This document shows, in pieces, positions 55,128 to 64,000 of a stretch of 64,000 bases of DNA. The translations under genes and the position numbers were made by a program. The DNA is from Pseudomonas viridiflava. GTDB taxonomy: Bacteria; Pseudomonadota; Gammaproteobacteria; Pseudomonadales; Pseudomonadaceae. Location of the stretch: contig NZ_UTVH01000034.1 in NCBI RefSeq assembly GCF_900585905.1, positions 62,001-126,000 of the forward strand, written 5' to 3'. Each line of letters starts with the position of its first letter. Position 1 is the first letter of the stretch. The notes beneath the pieces were generated by a model, which saw only the letters and a program-made list of their open reading frames with translations, ran no database searches and was not told where the DNA came from.

Positions 55128-56276
55128 ATGCGAATTGTTGCCGACGAAAATATTCCTTTGCTGGACGCTTTTTTTGCCGATCTGGGCGAGATCCGGCGTT
55201 TGCCCGGCCGTGCCATCGACCGCGCGGCGGTGGCCGAGGCGGATATTTTGCTGGTGCGCTCGGTGACGCCGGTGACCCGCGCCATGCTTGAGGGCAGCCC
55301 GGTGCGCTTTGTCGGCACCTGCACCATTGGCACCGATCATCTTGATCTGGGTTACTTGCAGCAGGCCGATATCGCCTGGTCCAGCGCGCCGGGCTGTAAT
55401 GCCCGGGGCGTGGTGGACTATGTGCTGGGCAGCCTGCTGACCCTGGCCGAAATCGAAGGCGCCGACCTCGCCGCACGCACGTACGGCGTCGTCGGTGCAG
55501 GTCAGGTGGGTAGCAGGCTGATCGAGGTATTGCGCGGTCTTGGCTTCAAGGTGCTGGTCTGCGATCCGTTGCGGCTGGCGGCTGAAGGCGGTGACTACGT
55601 CGGTCTGGATGAAATCCTCCAGCGCTGCGACGTGATCAGCCTGCACACGCCGCTCAATCGCAACCGGGCGCACCCGACCTGGCACCTGCTGGATGAGGCG
55701 CGCCTGCGTCAGCTCAAACCAGGCGCCTGGTTGATCAATGCCAGCCGTGGCGCCGTGGTGGACAACACCGCGCTGCGCACTGTTTTGCTGGAGCGAGACG
55801 ATCTTCAGGCGGTGCTGGACGTCTGGGAGGGTGAGCCGCGGGTCAACACTGAGCTGGCCGACCTGTGCATCATCGCGACCCCGCACATCGCCGGCTACAG
55901 TCTCGACGGCCGGCAGCGCGGCACGGCGCAGATCTACCAGGCCTTGTGTGCGTATCTGGGTCAGCAGGCCGATATCCAGCTCGCCGATCTGCTGCCGTCA
56001 CCCTGGCTGGCGCAAGTGACGCTGGACAGTCGTGCTGACCCGGCCTGGGCCTTGGCCATGCTCTGCCGTGGCGTTTACGACCCGCGTCGTGACGATGCCG
56101 ACTTTCGCCGCAGCCTGGTGGGCGAGGTCAGCCAGCCCCTGGCGTTTGACCTGCTGCGCAAGCATTATCCGCCGCGCCGCGAAATCGAGGGCCTGGGTGT
56201 GCGTCTGATCGGGCGCAACCCGCAGCTGGAACAATGGATTGCAGCGATAGGCGCGGTAGTGCTGGCTCAGGATTGA
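55128..56276 (+). CDS. pdxB: erythronate-4-phosphate dehydrogenase
   Basis: PdxB oxidises 4-phosphoerythronate in the DXP-dependent vitamin B6 pathway. The 382-aa protein starts [16 protein letters not shown], has a Rossmann motif [12 protein letters not shown] (about 119-130), [16 protein letters not shown], and the catalytic His in ATPHIAGYS, then a PdxB-specific C-terminal dimerisation domain. ATG 55128 follows CGGAG by 7 nt; a longer ORF from 55092 lacks support. A bidirectional terminator follows. Confidence 0.96.
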   Translation: MRIVADENIPLLDAFFADLGEIRRLPGRAIDRAAVAEADILLVRSVTPVTRAMLEGSPVRFVGTCTIGTDHLDLGYLQQADIAWSSAPGCNARGVVDYVLGSLLTLAEIEGADLAARTYGVVGAGQVGSRLIEVLRGLGFKVLVCDPLRLAAEGGDYVGLDEILQRCDVISLHTPLNRNRAHPTWHLLDEARLRQLKPGAWLINASRGAVVDNTALRTVLLERDDLQAVLDVWEGEPRVNTELADLCIIATPHIAGYSLDGRQRGTAQIYQALCAYLGQQADIQLADLLPSPWLAQVTLDSRADPAWALAMLCRGVYDPRRDDADFRRSLVGEVSQPLAFDLLRKHYPPRREIEGLGVRLIGRNPQLEQWIAAIGAVVLAQD

Positions 56277-56295
56277 AAGCGCACATGCAGGCATG

Positions 56296-56321
56296 AAAAA
56301 CCCGACTGATGTCGGGTTTTT
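56296..56321. terminator. bidirectional terminator between pdxB and the 58-aa gene
   Basis: AAAACCCGAC and GTCGGGTTTT are perfect inverted repeats around TGAT, with A-run and T-run on the two sides. It serves both convergent genes. Confidence 0.92.
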
Positions 56322-56340
56322 ATTAACGTTGGCAACAGGC

Positions 56341-56517
56341 TCAGTCCTGTTTCTCCGGGATGACCCAGTTGTTGTCGCATTCCTGACAGGCCGCCTGCAC
56401 CATTTCTTCCGTGATCACGACTTCCCGGCCGTTTTCGTCGAGGAGCGCGCCACCCACGGGCAGCTCCGGGTTCGTGCGGACTACGGGTACTTCTTTGGTG
56501 CTGTCTTGCAAGCTCAT
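56341..56517 (-). CDS. PA1571-family small protein, 58 aa
   Basis: ATG 56517 is preceded by GAGGAG at ideal distance. The product begins MSLQDSTKEVPVVRTNPELP and continues VGGALLDENGREVVITEEMV, with two Cys in a QAACQECDNN segment. This matches my memory of the Pseudomonas PA1571 group (R-T-x-P...VGG...DENGREV.ITE.M). Function is unknown. It is convergent with pdxB across a shared terminator. Confidence 0.78.
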   Translation of the reverse strand: MSLQDSTKEVPVVRTNPELPVGGALLDENGREVVITEEMVQAACQECDNNWVIPEKQD

Positions 56518-56820
56518 GGCTTGTCTCCTCTATCGGTAATCACGGTTTTGCTGCGCTGTTGCTCAAGGTCTCGGGCTGCCTTCAACACTACGGCGGCAAT
56601 ATGACGGTGGCTTTTCAGCGCAGCGACGCCCAGGTGAATTGCAGCAGAATCCACCCGGTGCTGTCAGCCCCATTTGGTAAAAAAACGGGTTGATGAGGCG
56701 CTCGAGCCGCACCAAGTAGCTGACTGCCATCACTCAGCAGAGTTCACCTGCACTAAATCGGCAATTACTCCAAGGACCCGCGTAAGCTGCTGTTTCAGCC
56801 GCCACCGCAGGTCAGTTTTC
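56518..56820. other. intergenic region before the ABC exporter
   Basis: About 300 bp hold the promoters of the 58-aa gene (leftward) and the ABC gene (rightward). No palindrome, terminator or further ORF with a ribosome site was noticed. Confidence 0.4.
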
Positions 56821-58599
56821 ATGCCTTCAGTCTTTTCCCGCCGCCAGCGTCAGGCCATTCGCCTGGCAGCACAGTTCATTGCCCCTTATCGCTGGCAGAC
56901 CCTGGGCGCACTGGTGGCGCTGGTGGTGACTGCGGGCATTACGCTGTCCATCGGCCAAGGCATCAAAATGCTGGTGGATCAGGGCTTCGTCACCCGTTCG
57001 GCGCACTTGCTCAATCAGTCCATTGCCCTGTTCATGCTGCTGGTCATGGGGCTCGCGGTGGGTACGTTCGTGCGGTTCTATCTGGTGTCGTGGATTGGCG
57101 AGCGGGTCGTGGCGGATCTGCGCAAGCGGGTCTTCGATCATTTGATCAATCTGCATCCAGGGTTCTACGAGAACAACCGCAGTTCGGAAATCCAGTCGCG
57201 CCTGACCGCTGACACCACCTTGCTGCAGTCGGTGATTGGCTCGTCCCTGTCGATGTTCCTGCGCAACGCGCTGATGGTCATTGGCGGCATCATCCTGTTG
57301 TTTTTCACCAATCCCAAGCTCACCAGTATTGTGGTGGTGGCGTTACCGCTGGTGATTGCGCCGATTCTGATGTTCGGCCGTCGTGTGCGCAGCCTGTCCC
57401 GGGAAAGTCAGGACCGGGTCGCCGATGTCGGCAGTTATGTTGCCGAGGCACTGGGCCAGATCAAAACCGTCCAGGCCTATAACCATCAGACTCAGGACAA
57501 GGCGCGTTTCGCCCGTACCGCCGAGGACGCGTTTGAAACGGCGCGCAAGCGAATTCTGCAGCGCTCATGGTTGATCACGCTGGTGATTGTGCTGGTTCTG
57601 GGGGCGGTGGCGGTGATGCTCTGGGTGGGCGGCATGGACGTGATCGAAGGTACGATCACCAGTGGTGAGCTGGCTGCGTTCGTGTTCTACGCCCTGATCG
57701 TGGGCAGTGCGTTCGGCACCCTGAGCGAGGTCATCGGTGAGCTGCAACGGGCGGCCGGAGCGGCGGAGCGGATTTCTGAACTGCTGCGTGCCAAGAGCCT
57801 GATCACGCCACCTGCCAGCGGTCTGTTACAGCTGCCTGAGCGGGTCAGTGGCAGGCTTGAGCTGGAAACAGTGAGCTTTGCCTATCCTTCACGACCTGAT
57901 CAGCAAGCGGTGAATGAGCTGAGCCTGCGCATTGAGCCGGGGGAAACCGTGGCGCTGGTCGGGCCGTCCGGTGCCGGCAAGTCGACCCTGTTTGACCTGT
58001 TACTGCGTTTCTACGATCCGCAGCAGGGGCAGATTCTGCTTGAAGGTGTGCCCCTCACGCAGCTTGACCCGCAAGACTTGCGGCGCTGCTTCGCGCTGGT
58101 GTCGCAAACGCCCGCGCTGTTTTTCGGCAGCGTTGAAGAAAACATCCGCTATGGCAACGCTGGCGCGACCCGGGAGCAGGTCGAGGCGGCGGCGCGCATT
58201 GCCCACGCCCACGAGTTCATTCTGCAGATGGCAGACGGGTATCAGACTCATCTGGGCGACGGCGGCCTGGGCTTGTCAGGCGGCCAGCGCCAGCGCCTGG
58301 CCATTGCGCGGGCGTTGCTGGTGGACGCGCCGATACTGCTGCTGGACGAAGCGACCAGCGCGCTCGATGCACAAAGCGAGTATCTGATTCAGCAGGCATT
58401 GCCGGGCCTGATGGCGGGGCGCACCACCTTGGTCATTGCTCACCGGCTAGCAACGGTGCAGAGCGCCGACCGTATCGCGGTGATCGATCAGGGGCGTCTG
58501 GTGGCAGTGGGCACGCATCAACAATTGATTGCCAGCAATGCGCTGTACGCGCGGCTGGCAGCCTTGCAGTTCAATGCTGCGGGGGATTCAGGGCGCTGA
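56821..58599 (+). CDS. ABC-type exporter, fused permease and ATPase (MsbA-like)
   Basis: A 592-aa half-transporter that works as a dimer. The N-terminal part has six transmembrane segments (residues about 20-310); the C-terminal ATPase has Walker A GPSGAGKST, Q-loop SQTPALFF, signature LSGGQRQRLAIARALL, Walker B ILLLDEATSALD and switch His in IAHRLATV. The pattern is of the MsbA/LmrA group that moves lipids or drugs outward. ATG 56821 is chosen; the open frame upstream is not gene-like. No partner protein is encoded next to it, so the substrate is unknown. Confidence 0.92.
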   Translation: MPSVFSRRQRQAIRLAAQFIAPYRWQTLGALVALVVTAGITLSIGQGIKMLVDQGFVTRSAHLLNQSIALFMLLVMGLAVGTFVRFYLVSWIGERVVADLRKRVFDHLINLHPGFYENNRSSEIQSRLTADTTLLQSVIGSSLSMFLRNALMVIGGIILLFFTNPKLTSIVVVALPLVIAPILMFGRRVRSLSRESQDRVADVGSYVAEALGQIKTVQAYNHQTQDKARFARTAEDAFETARKRILQRSWLITLVIVLVLGAVAVMLWVGGMDVIEGTITSGELAAFVFYALIVGSAFGTLSEVIGELQRAAGAAERISELLRAKSLITPPASGLLQLPERVSGRLELETVSFAYPSRPDQQAVNELSLRIEPGETVALVGPSGAGKSTLFDLLLRFYDPQQGQILLEGVPLTQLDPQDLRRCFALVSQTPALFFGSVEENIRYGNAGATREQVEAAARIAHAHEFILQMADGYQTHLGDGGLGLSGGQRQRLAIARALLVDAPILLLDEATSALDAQSEYLIQQALPGLMAGRTTLVIAHRLATVQSADRIAVIDQGRLVAVGTHQQLIASNALYARLAALQFNAAGDSGR

Positions 58600-58649
58600 T
58601 CAGCGCCGGGTACCGGGGCTATCGATCAGCGCGATGCAGGCGAAGACTG

Positions 58650-58931
58650 TCAGCGGTATTCGCACAGATAGGCAGTGTCAACGCTCACCTTGAGCTGGAA
58701 TTTGCTGTTGGCCGGGACGTTGAACTGATGGCCACTGGTATAGGTTTCCCAATCGGTGCTGTCGGGCAGCTTCACGCTCAGGCTGCCGGAGATGACATGC
58801 ATGATTTCCCGCTGGGCGGTGCCGAACTCGTATTCGCCAGCGGCCATCACGCCGATGGTGGCCTGGCCTTCGGTCTGGGCGAAGGCGATGGATTTGACGG
58901 TGCCGTCGAAGTATTCGTTGACTTTGAACAT
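58650..58931 (-). CDS. ppnP: pyrimidine/purine nucleoside phosphorylase PpnP
   Basis: The 93-aa protein matches the DUF1255 (YaiE) cupin family, renamed PpnP, which splits nucleosides with phosphate into base and ribose 1-phosphate. Typical stretches are [34 protein letters not shown] and [23 protein letters not shown] precedes ATG 58931. It is a single gene convergent with the ABC exporter. Confidence 0.94.
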   Translation of the reverse strand: MFKVNEYFDGTVKSIAFAQTEGQATIGVMAAGEYEFGTAQREIMHVISGSLSVKLPDSTDWETYTSGHQFNVPANSKFQLKVSVDTAYLCEYR

Positions 58932-59033
58932 GGCGATTTTCCTCGATAAGGGCTGAGTCAAGGGTGACAAAGGTGCCGGGCAGTATGCCCAAGCCCTTTG
59001 CCCTCGTCATCCGCTTTACGCCGCGTCAAGTGC

Positions 59034-59576
59034 TCAGTTGGACAGAATCAGCGGCAGCAGCCGCGCCGTATTGCGCGCATCGGTCAGCGCCCGATGCTGC
59101 TGACCGTTGAACTGCATGCCGGCCAGTTGCAGCGCGCTGTTGAGGCCGGGCTCGCGTTGCAGTTGCCGTGCCTGGGCAAAGCGCTGCTTGAGGTTGACGT
59201 GGGGCAGGCTGCTCAGCAGGCTGGTCAGTTTGTGCTGACGCCACTCCTCTTCCAACTGCTGGCGATCATAGTCACCCCAGCTCGACCAGCCCACCATTCG
59301 CGCCTGATGATGGCTGATCCAGCGCTCGAATGCGGGCCACACGGTGGTCAGCGGGGCAGCGCTGTCGATGTTCGCCTGGCTGATGTGGGTCAGTTTTCGG
59401 CAGAAGTGGGTCAGCAGCGGGCGCCTCACCGGGCGCACGAAACGTTCGAAATGATCCAGCTCGCGTCCGTCCTGGTTGACCAGGGTGGCACCGATTTCGA
59501 TGATTTCCATTTCTGCCACCGGCCAGCCGCCTTCTTCGGTCGTAGCCTCCAGATCAATCACCAACCAGTGCGGCAT
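59034..59576 (-). CDS. DEDDh-family 3'-5' exonuclease
   Basis: The 180-aa protein has the four acidic residues and His of DEDDh exonucleases: Asp8 and Glu10 in VIDLEATT, Asp102 in WGDYDR, His161 and Asp166 in HRALTDARN. The closest layout is the ERI-1/KapD-like group acting on RNA or short DNA. CCTAACCCAAG precedes the gene on the plus strand, and AGGAGCTGCAC gives a ribosome site for ATG 59576. It is a stand-alone gene; substrate is not known. Confidence 0.9.
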   Translation of the reverse strand: MPHWLVIDLEATTEEGGWPVAEMEIIEIGATLVNQDGRELDHFERFVRPVRRPLLTHFCRKLTHISQANIDSAAPLTTVWPAFERWISHHQARMVGWSSWGDYDRQQLEEEWRQHKLTSLLSSLPHVNLKQRFAQARQLQREPGLNSALQLAGMQFNGQQHRALTDARNTARLLPLILSN

Positions 59577-59976
59577 GTGCAGCTCCTAACCCAAGATGTA
59601 ATTCCATTACGCGGCGAAGCGTAGCCATATTCGGTCGCAACCGTCCATGAGCTTCACGCGCTTGCTGCCTGACCCGATGAGCGGGCGGCGGCTGGCGGCG
59701 CGGTGCCGACACTACATCGACCACCCAAGCAGGCATCGGTGCCCCTGGCGTGGACCTGCACGTGGTCATTTATTTGGGAGCAGGTGCTTGCGGGGGCGTG
59801 CGAGCCAGCATAAATTGCGCCCGCACACCTTGTTTATCGGCGCTTGCGCTGGCAATTGGTGGCAAGGGCAGGGATGATGGCACCCGGCGATGATCGAGCC
59901 ACTATCCCTCCTTTTGGCTGATTGTCCTATTCATCAAAAACGTCTAAGTTCGTTTAATTTTCAGGGGTGCGCAGTC
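59577..59976. other. intergenic region between exonuclease and binding-protein genes
   Basis: About 400 bp. I find no ORF with start-site support; AGGGG at about 59963 fits the TTG start at 59977. The promoters of both divergent genes must be here. Confidence 0.4.
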
Positions 59977-60810
59977 TTGAGTTTTTTGTCTGTGCGAGTG
60001 TGTTCGCGAGTTTTACTGGGAGCGGCGACGTCGCTGTTGATCCTGCCGGCCTGTGCGGCGCAGGTGGTCAAGATCGGCGCTGCGCATTTTCCGCCCTATA
60101 CCATCCGCCCGGAAAAGGGCGCCGATACCGGCCTGCTGCCTGACCTCATCGTGGCCCTGAATGCCGTGCAGCACGACTACGAGTTTGTCATCGTGCCGAC
60201 ATCGATCCCACGCCGGTTTCGCGATTTCGAGCAGGCACGCATCGACATCGCTATCTTCGAGAACCCCGACTGGGACTGGAAAGACGTGCCGCACCAGACG
60301 GTGGACATGAAGCTTGAGGATGCCGAAGTGTTCGTCGCGCGCAAGGCGCCGGGACGCGGGCAGGCTTATTTCGAGAATCTGCACGACAAGCGGCTGGCCT
60401 TGTTCAGCGGCTATCATTACGCATTCGCAGGGTTTAACGCGGACCCCAAGTACCTGAGCAGCAACTACAACACCACGCTCACCTATTCCCATGACAGCAA
60501 CCTGCTGATGGTGCTGCGCGAACGTGCCGATGTGGCGCTGGTCACACGCTCGTACCTGAGCGATTTCATGGCGCGCAATGAAACCGAGGCCAGTCAGTTG
60601 CTGGTCTCGGAAAAGGTCGATCAGACCTATCGCCATTATGCGCTGCTGCGACCGCAGGCACCTTTGAGCGCCGCACAATTCCAGGCAATGCTCCAGCTAT
60701 TGCGTGATAACGGTCAGATGCTGCATATATTTCAGCGCTTTCGCATCGCTGTGCTGCCGTTGGTGACCAACCAGGCCATTGCCGAGCAGCCGGTGCAGGC
60801 AGAGCGCTGA
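59977..60810 (+). CDS. exported solute-binding-like protein (SBP family 3 type)
   Basis: About 277 aa. A signal peptide (VLLGAATSLLILPACAAQ) is followed by a two-lobed binding fold beginning VVKIGAAHFPPYTIRPEKGADTGLLPDLIVALN, the start of many polar amino-acid binding proteins. No transport genes are adjacent, so it may be an orphan binding protein. TTG 59977 is chosen because AGGGG lies 9 nt upstream and the signal peptide then sits at the N-terminus; ATG 59890 adds 29 residues without a ribosome site. Confidence 0.8.
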   Translation: MSFLSVRVCSRVLLGAATSLLILPACAAQVVKIGAAHFPPYTIRPEKGADTGLLPDLIVALNAVQHDYEFVIVPTSIPRRFRDFEQARIDIAIFENPDWDWKDVPHQTVDMKLEDAEVFVARKAPGRGQAYFENLHDKRLALFSGYHYAFAGFNADPKYLSSNYNTTLTYSHDSNLLMVLRERADVALVTRSYLSDFMARNETEASQLLVSEKVDQTYRHYALLRPQAPLSAAQFQAMLQLLRDNGQMLHIFQRFRIAVLPLVTNQAIAEQPVQAER

Positions 60811-60845
60811 AGGGCTGGACGACGGCAATCATCGTCCAGCGGTGA

Positions 60846-61013
60846 TCAACGGTCTTTGGCTTCCTTGGCGTCCATCTCGGCATTGCGCTCGTGGACGCGC
60901 TTGAGTTGTTCGTCACTGAGGGGCAGTTTCTGCGCTGATTGACGCAGCACCATCAGGCCACCCACGATCGAGCCGATTGCAACCAACAGAATTAACCAGG
61001 CATACCAGGGCAT
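60846..61013 (-). CDS. DUF2897 small membrane protein, 55 aa
   Basis: ATG 61013 follows AAGGAG at 7 nt, a strong ribosome site. The product begins MPWYAWLILLVAIGSIVGGL, one transmembrane helix, then a charged tail with LSDEQLKRVHERNAEMDAKE. This fits DUF2897 of Pseudomonas. Function unknown. It is convergent with the binding-protein gene and sits just downstream of the permease gene on the same strand, about 80 bp away. Confidence 0.85.
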   Translation of the reverse strand: MPWYAWLILLVAIGSIVGGLMVLRQSAQKLPLSDEQLKRVHERNAEMDAKEAKDR

Positions 61014-61092
61014 AGGGCTCTCCTTTTTAGATAACCGTTTGAGCGCATAGCGCGCTCAATGGTTCAAGTATAGGCCCATGCCCGGTGGTGAC

Positions 61093-62457
61093 TCAGCGCC
61101 CGGTGAGCATTGCATCGGCCGGAGCATCGGCGCGTGACTGGGCAGTAAGGCTGAAGTAAACGAAGCCCACCAGCATGAAACCCAGGAAAATCATGCCGAT
61201 CAGCGCGTTGAACCAAGCCATGGCGACCAGGCACACCAGCGCCAGGGCCAGCGCGATGCCGGGCACCAGCGGGTAACCGGGGGCGCGGAAACTGCGTTCC
61301 AGGTCCGGTTCGGTCCTGCGCAGCTTGAACAGGCTGAGCATACTCATGATGTACATGACGATGGCGCCGAACACCGCCATGGTGATCATCGCTGCCGTCA
61401 GGGTCATGCCGCCGAGGTTGATCAGGCCATCGCTGTAGATGGCAGCGATGCCGATCAGGCCGCCTGCGATGATGGCGCGGTGCGGGGTCTGGAAGCGTGA
61501 CAGTCTGGCCAGGAACGAGGGCAGGTAACCGGCCCGCGCCAGGGCGAAGAACTGCCGCGAATAGCCCAGGATGATGCCGTGAAAACTGGCGACCAGGCCG
61601 AACAGGCCGATCCAGACCAGCATGTGCAGCCACCCGGAATTGTCGCCGACCACCGCTTTCATCGCCTGCGGCAGCGGGTCATTGATATTGGCCAGGGTGC
61701 GCCAGTCACCTACACCACCGGCGAAGAACATCACACCCATGGCCAGAAACACCAGGGTCAGGATGCCGCTGACGTAGGCCTTCGGGATGGTGCGCTTGGG
61801 GTCCTTGGCTTCTTCGGCTGCCATGGCCGCGCCTTCGATGGCAAGGAAAAACCAGATGGCGAAGGGGATGGCGGCGAACATGCCTGCAATCGCGGGTGCG
61901 CCAAAGGTGTCCGAGCCCGCCCAGCCATTGAGGGCGAAATTGCTGAAGCTGAACGCAGGCGCCACGACGCCCATGAACACCAGCAATTCGGCCACTGCCA
62001 GCACGCACACCACCAGCTCGAACGTGGCGGCCAGTTTCACCCCGAGAATATTCAGGGTCATGAATACAATATAGGCGCCCACCGCAGCGTGTTTCGGGTC
62101 CAGCCCCGGAAACTGCACATTCAGATACGCGCCAATGGCCAGGGCGATGGCCGGTGGAGCGAAGACAAATTCAATCAGCGTCGCCAGGCCTGCGATCAAT
62201 CCACCTTTCTCGCCGAAGGCCCGACGGCTGTAGGCAAAGGGCCCGCCAGCGTGGGGAATGGCGGTGGTCAGCTCAGTGAAGCTGAAAATGAAACAGGTGT
62301 ACATGGCCGCCACCATCAGCGATGTCACCAGAAAGCCCAACGTACCGGCGACACCCCAGCCGTAACTCCAGCCGAAATATTCTCCGGAAATCACCAGCCC
62401 GACCGCAATCCCCCATAGGTGCAGCGTGCCCAGCGTCGGCTTGAGTTGAGTGTTCAT
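61093..62457 (-). CDS. amino acid permease, ethanolamine-permease type
   Basis: A 454-aa APC-superfamily carrier with about twelve helices. The first ([20 protein letters not shown]) and later segments such as [16 protein letters not shown] and [20 protein letters not shown] match the ethanolamine permease (Eat) group. ATG 62457 has GGGAG at good distance; the longer frame from 62583 has no ribosome site. The ammonia-lyase genes eutBC, often beside such permeases in Pseudomonas, are not here, so the substrate may differ. Confidence 0.85.
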   Translation of the reverse strand: MNTQLKPTLGTLHLWGIAVGLVISGEYFGWSYGWGVAGTLGFLVTSLMVAAMYTCFIFSFTELTTAIPHAGGPFAYSRRAFGEKGGLIAGLATLIEFVFAPPAIALAIGAYLNVQFPGLDPKHAAVGAYIVFMTLNILGVKLAATFELVVCVLAVAELLVFMGVVAPAFSFSNFALNGWAGSDTFGAPAIAGMFAAIPFAIWFFLAIEGAAMAAEEAKDPKRTIPKAYVSGILTLVFLAMGVMFFAGGVGDWRTLANINDPLPQAMKAVVGDNSGWLHMLVWIGLFGLVASFHGIILGYSRQFFALARAGYLPSFLARLSRFQTPHRAIIAGGLIGIAAIYSDGLINLGGMTLTAAMITMAVFGAIVMYIMSMLSLFKLRRTEPDLERSFRAPGYPLVPGIALALALVCLVAMAWFNALIGMIFLGFMLVGFVYFSLTAQSRADAPADAMLTGR

Positions 62458-62737
62458 GCATGTCTCCCTGAGGTCGGTATCATTGAAATATCCTGTTGCA
62501 GACGCCATGCCAGCCAGCGAACCACCGTCGTATTGGTCCAAAAACAGGTCGTTTGCAGAATGCCTATGGTGCGTCGACGCCACCTCGGGCCTGCTTTGGT
62601 GCAGGCTGCTGGTAGCCGTGTCCGCTTCAGGGCGTCAAATGGGGCGAGAGAATCGATTCAGTCGGGCGGTTCGCTTACCGCCAGCGGGTCGCTTGGGCTA
62701 CAATGCGCGCCGATTTCGACCTACCAGAGAACCCGCC

Positions 62738-63442
62738 ATGTCCGTCTGCCAGACTCCTGTCATCGTCGCCCTGGATTTCCCGACCCGTGACGCCGCTTTG
62801 CAACTGGCTGACCAGCTGGACCCGAAGCTGTGCCGGGTCAAGGTCGGCAAGGAGCTGTTCACCAGTTGCGCTGCGGATATCGTTGAAACCCTGCGGGAAA
62901 AGGGCTTCGAGGTGTTTCTGGATCTCAAGTTTCACGACATCCCCAACACCACCGCCATGGCAGTCAAGGCGGCTGCCGAGATGGGCGTGTGGATGGTCAA
63001 CGTGCATTGCTCGGGCGGCCTGCGCATGATGGCGGCCTGTCGTGAAGTGCTGGATCAGCGCAGCGGCCCGCAGCCCCTGTTGATTGGTGTGACCGTGTTG
63101 ACCAGCATGGAGCGCGAAGATCTCGCAGGCATTGGTCTGGACGTCGACCCGCAGGTCCAGGTGCTGCGTCTGGCCGCACTGGCTGAAAACGCCGGCATGG
63201 ACGGCCTGGTCTGCTCGGCGCTGGAAGCCCAGGCATTGAAGGCTGCGCATCCGTCGCTGCAACTTGTAACCCCCGGTATCCGCCCAAGCGGCAGCGCCCA
63301 GGATGACCAGCGCCGCATCCTGACCCCGCGCCAGGCACTGGATGCAGGTTCGGACTACCTTGTCATCGGCCGCCCGATCAGCCAGGCCAGCGACCCGGCC
63401 AGGGCGTTGGCAGCGGTGATTGCGGAGCTGGGGCAGGGCTGA
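62738..63442 (+). CDS. pyrF: orotidine-5'-phosphate decarboxylase
   Basis: PyrF makes UMP from OMP, the last step of de novo pyrimidine synthesis. The 234-aa TIM-barrel protein has the catalytic set in [11 protein letters not shown] (Asp62, Lys64, Asp67), VTPGIRPSG for phosphate binding and [11 protein letters not shown] at the C-terminus. ATG 62738 fits the family start ([15 protein letters not shown]). It is transcribed away from the permease gene. A REP array follows. Confidence 0.96.
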   Translation: MSVCQTPVIVALDFPTRDAALQLADQLDPKLCRVKVGKELFTSCAADIVETLREKGFEVFLDLKFHDIPNTTAMAVKAAAEMGVWMVNVHCSGGLRMMAACREVLDQRSGPQPLLIGVTVLTSMEREDLAGIGLDVDPQVQVLRLAALAENAGMDGLVCSALEAQALKAAHPSLQLVTPGIRPSGSAQDDQRRILTPRQALDAGSDYLVIGRPISQASDPARALAAVIAELGQG

Positions 63443-63471
63443 AGCGGGCATTTCGTTTGATGTCGCGCGCG

Positions 63472-63745
63472 CTGTAGGAGCGCGCTTGCCCGCGATGGCG
63501 GTGTGTAAGGTGAATTGCTATCGCGGCCTCGCGCTGCTCGTGCGCTCCTACAACGCCCTGCTGCCCGCGATGGCGCTGTCTCGCAGCGGACATGCACGTG
63601 TAGAAGCCATCGCGCGCGCTGGCGGTGTGTCAGGTGAATCGCTATCGCGGCCGCGCGCTGCTCGTGCGCTCCTACAAAGCCCTGCTGCCCGCAATGGCGC
63701 TGTCTCGCAGCGGACATGCACGTGTAGGAGCCAACTTGTTGGCGA
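63472..63745. repeat. REP-derived tandem array after pyrF
   Basis: The block GCTATCGCGGCC... ending near CATGCACGTGTAG is repeated with a period of about 124 bp (starts 63517 and 63641). It begins with GTAGGAGCGCGCTTGCCCGC (63474) and ends with GTAGGAGCCAACTTGTTGGC (about 63724), joining three REP classes. No gene lies in 63443-63829. Confidence 0.88.
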
Positions 63746-63829
63746 AGCGGTATGGCTGATACCGCCTCGCTCGCCTATTCGCAAAGGCGCTGTGTCAGGC
63801 ATGCCACCTTTGGCAGCCTTCAAGCAGGT

Positions 63830-64000
63830 CTAAAGCTGCAGCGCCAACCGGCGTTCGTAGCCGATGCGGCCTTTATACGCCTCGCCGGTATCCACCCAGC
63901 CCTGGCTGACATACACCTGCAGCGCTGCCAGGTTGTCGGCGTCCACCGACAGCATCATTTGCCCAAGATCCGGCCACAGCCTGCGGGCAGCGTCCGGCAA
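63830..64000 (-). CDS. GNAT-family acetyltransferase, C-terminal fragment
   Basis: The frame is open to the right edge, so the N-terminus is missing. The last 56 residues read as the end of a GNAT fold: MMLSVDADNLAALQVYVSQG, WVDTGEAYKGRIGYERRLAL, with the N-x-x-A-x-x-x-Y and G-W elements that close the acetyl-CoA site. TAG stop is at 63830-63832. Substrate cannot be inferred. Confidence 0.75.
   Translation of the reverse strand: MPDAARRLWPDLGQMMLSVDADNLAALQVYVSQGWVDTGEAYKGRIGYERRLALQL

Noticed and set aside
59890..59976. N-terminal extension of the solute-binding-like protein from ATG 59890
   Set aside because: It would put 29 residues ahead of the signal peptide and lacks a ribosome site, while TTG 59977 has AGGGG upstream.
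63472..63745. CRISPR-like tandem repeats
   Set aside because: Repeat unit is REP-derived with inverted stems, only about two units, no unique spacers.

Overview
The window reads as chromosomal DNA from a GC-rich fluorescent Pseudomonas of the P. fluorescens / P. syringae type. Evidence is the nadK-glpG-pepN gene order, the large NAD-glutamate dehydrogenase GdhB, AcnB, the MoxR-Bat operon, SbcCD, Pseudomonas-restricted small proteins, and many REP elements of the GTGGGAGCGAGCTTGCTCGC and GTAGGAGC types. The family assignments come from recognising protein sequences by eye; no database was searched.

Layout. 1-4.1 kb: the proline-rich tail of a truncated gene, a tiny acidic ORF, then on the minus strand a PrpF-family isomerase and an operon of a membrane-anchored nitrilase-fold protein translationally coupled to an AraC-type regulator. 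4.4-10.6 kb (+): a FadH-like 2,4-dienoyl-CoA reductase, a PLP enzyme (ACC deaminase / D-cysteine desulfhydrase family) carrying an in-frame REP array, and two MFS transporters. 10.7-17.3 kb (+): a tight six-gene run nadK, phosphoesterase, rhomboid protease, yeaC, DUF2797, pepN, closed by a terminator. 17.5-22.2 kb (+): an omptin-type outer-membrane protease, then a YCF48-like protein and an MMPL/RND permease. 22.4-30.8 kb: a sugar-acid locus with a FadR-type regulator, an IlvD/Edd dehydratase, two ACS-family MFS transporters and a GguC/AraD1 protein, followed by a small protein and an exported lactonase. 31.2-36.7 kb (-): sbcD, sbcC and a GST. 36.9-43.8 kb (-): moxR, DUF58, DUF4381, batA, batB/TPR and batD, nearly all overlapping. 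43.9-51.2 kb: two large palindromic repeat elements bracketing a small gene and gdhB. 51.3-56.5 kb: acnB (-), then DUF1289, tusA and pdxB (+) and a 58-aa PA1571-like gene (-). 56.8-64 kb: an ABC exporter, ppnP, a DEDDh exonuclease, an extracytoplasmic solute-binding-like protein, DUF2897, an ethanolamine-type permease, pyrF, a REP tandem array and a truncated GNAT acetyltransferase.

How genes may work together. The FadR-type repressor probably controls the divergent dehydratase/MFS promoter region, where a perfect palindrome fits the FadR-subfamily operator pattern and lies between a plausible -35 and -10. The exported lactonase could open an aldonolactone outside the cytoplasm, the MFS proteins import the acid, and the dehydratase and GguC protein process it. 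This is inference. The Bat/MoxR operon is the standard envelope-associated set, although its BatB-like protein has lost the canonical MIDAS motif.

Most unusual features: (1) about 350 bp of REP/BIME repeat, three units with an exact 129-bp period, inside the reading frame of a PLP enzyme; (2) a nitrilase-fold protein with Gly in place of the catalytic Cys, coupled to a regulator; (3) paired 0.7-0.9 kb palindromic elements around gdhB, with REP pairs nested at their centres and a hexanucleotide tract in an arm. No transposase, phage gene, CRISPR array, tRNA or rRNA was recognised.
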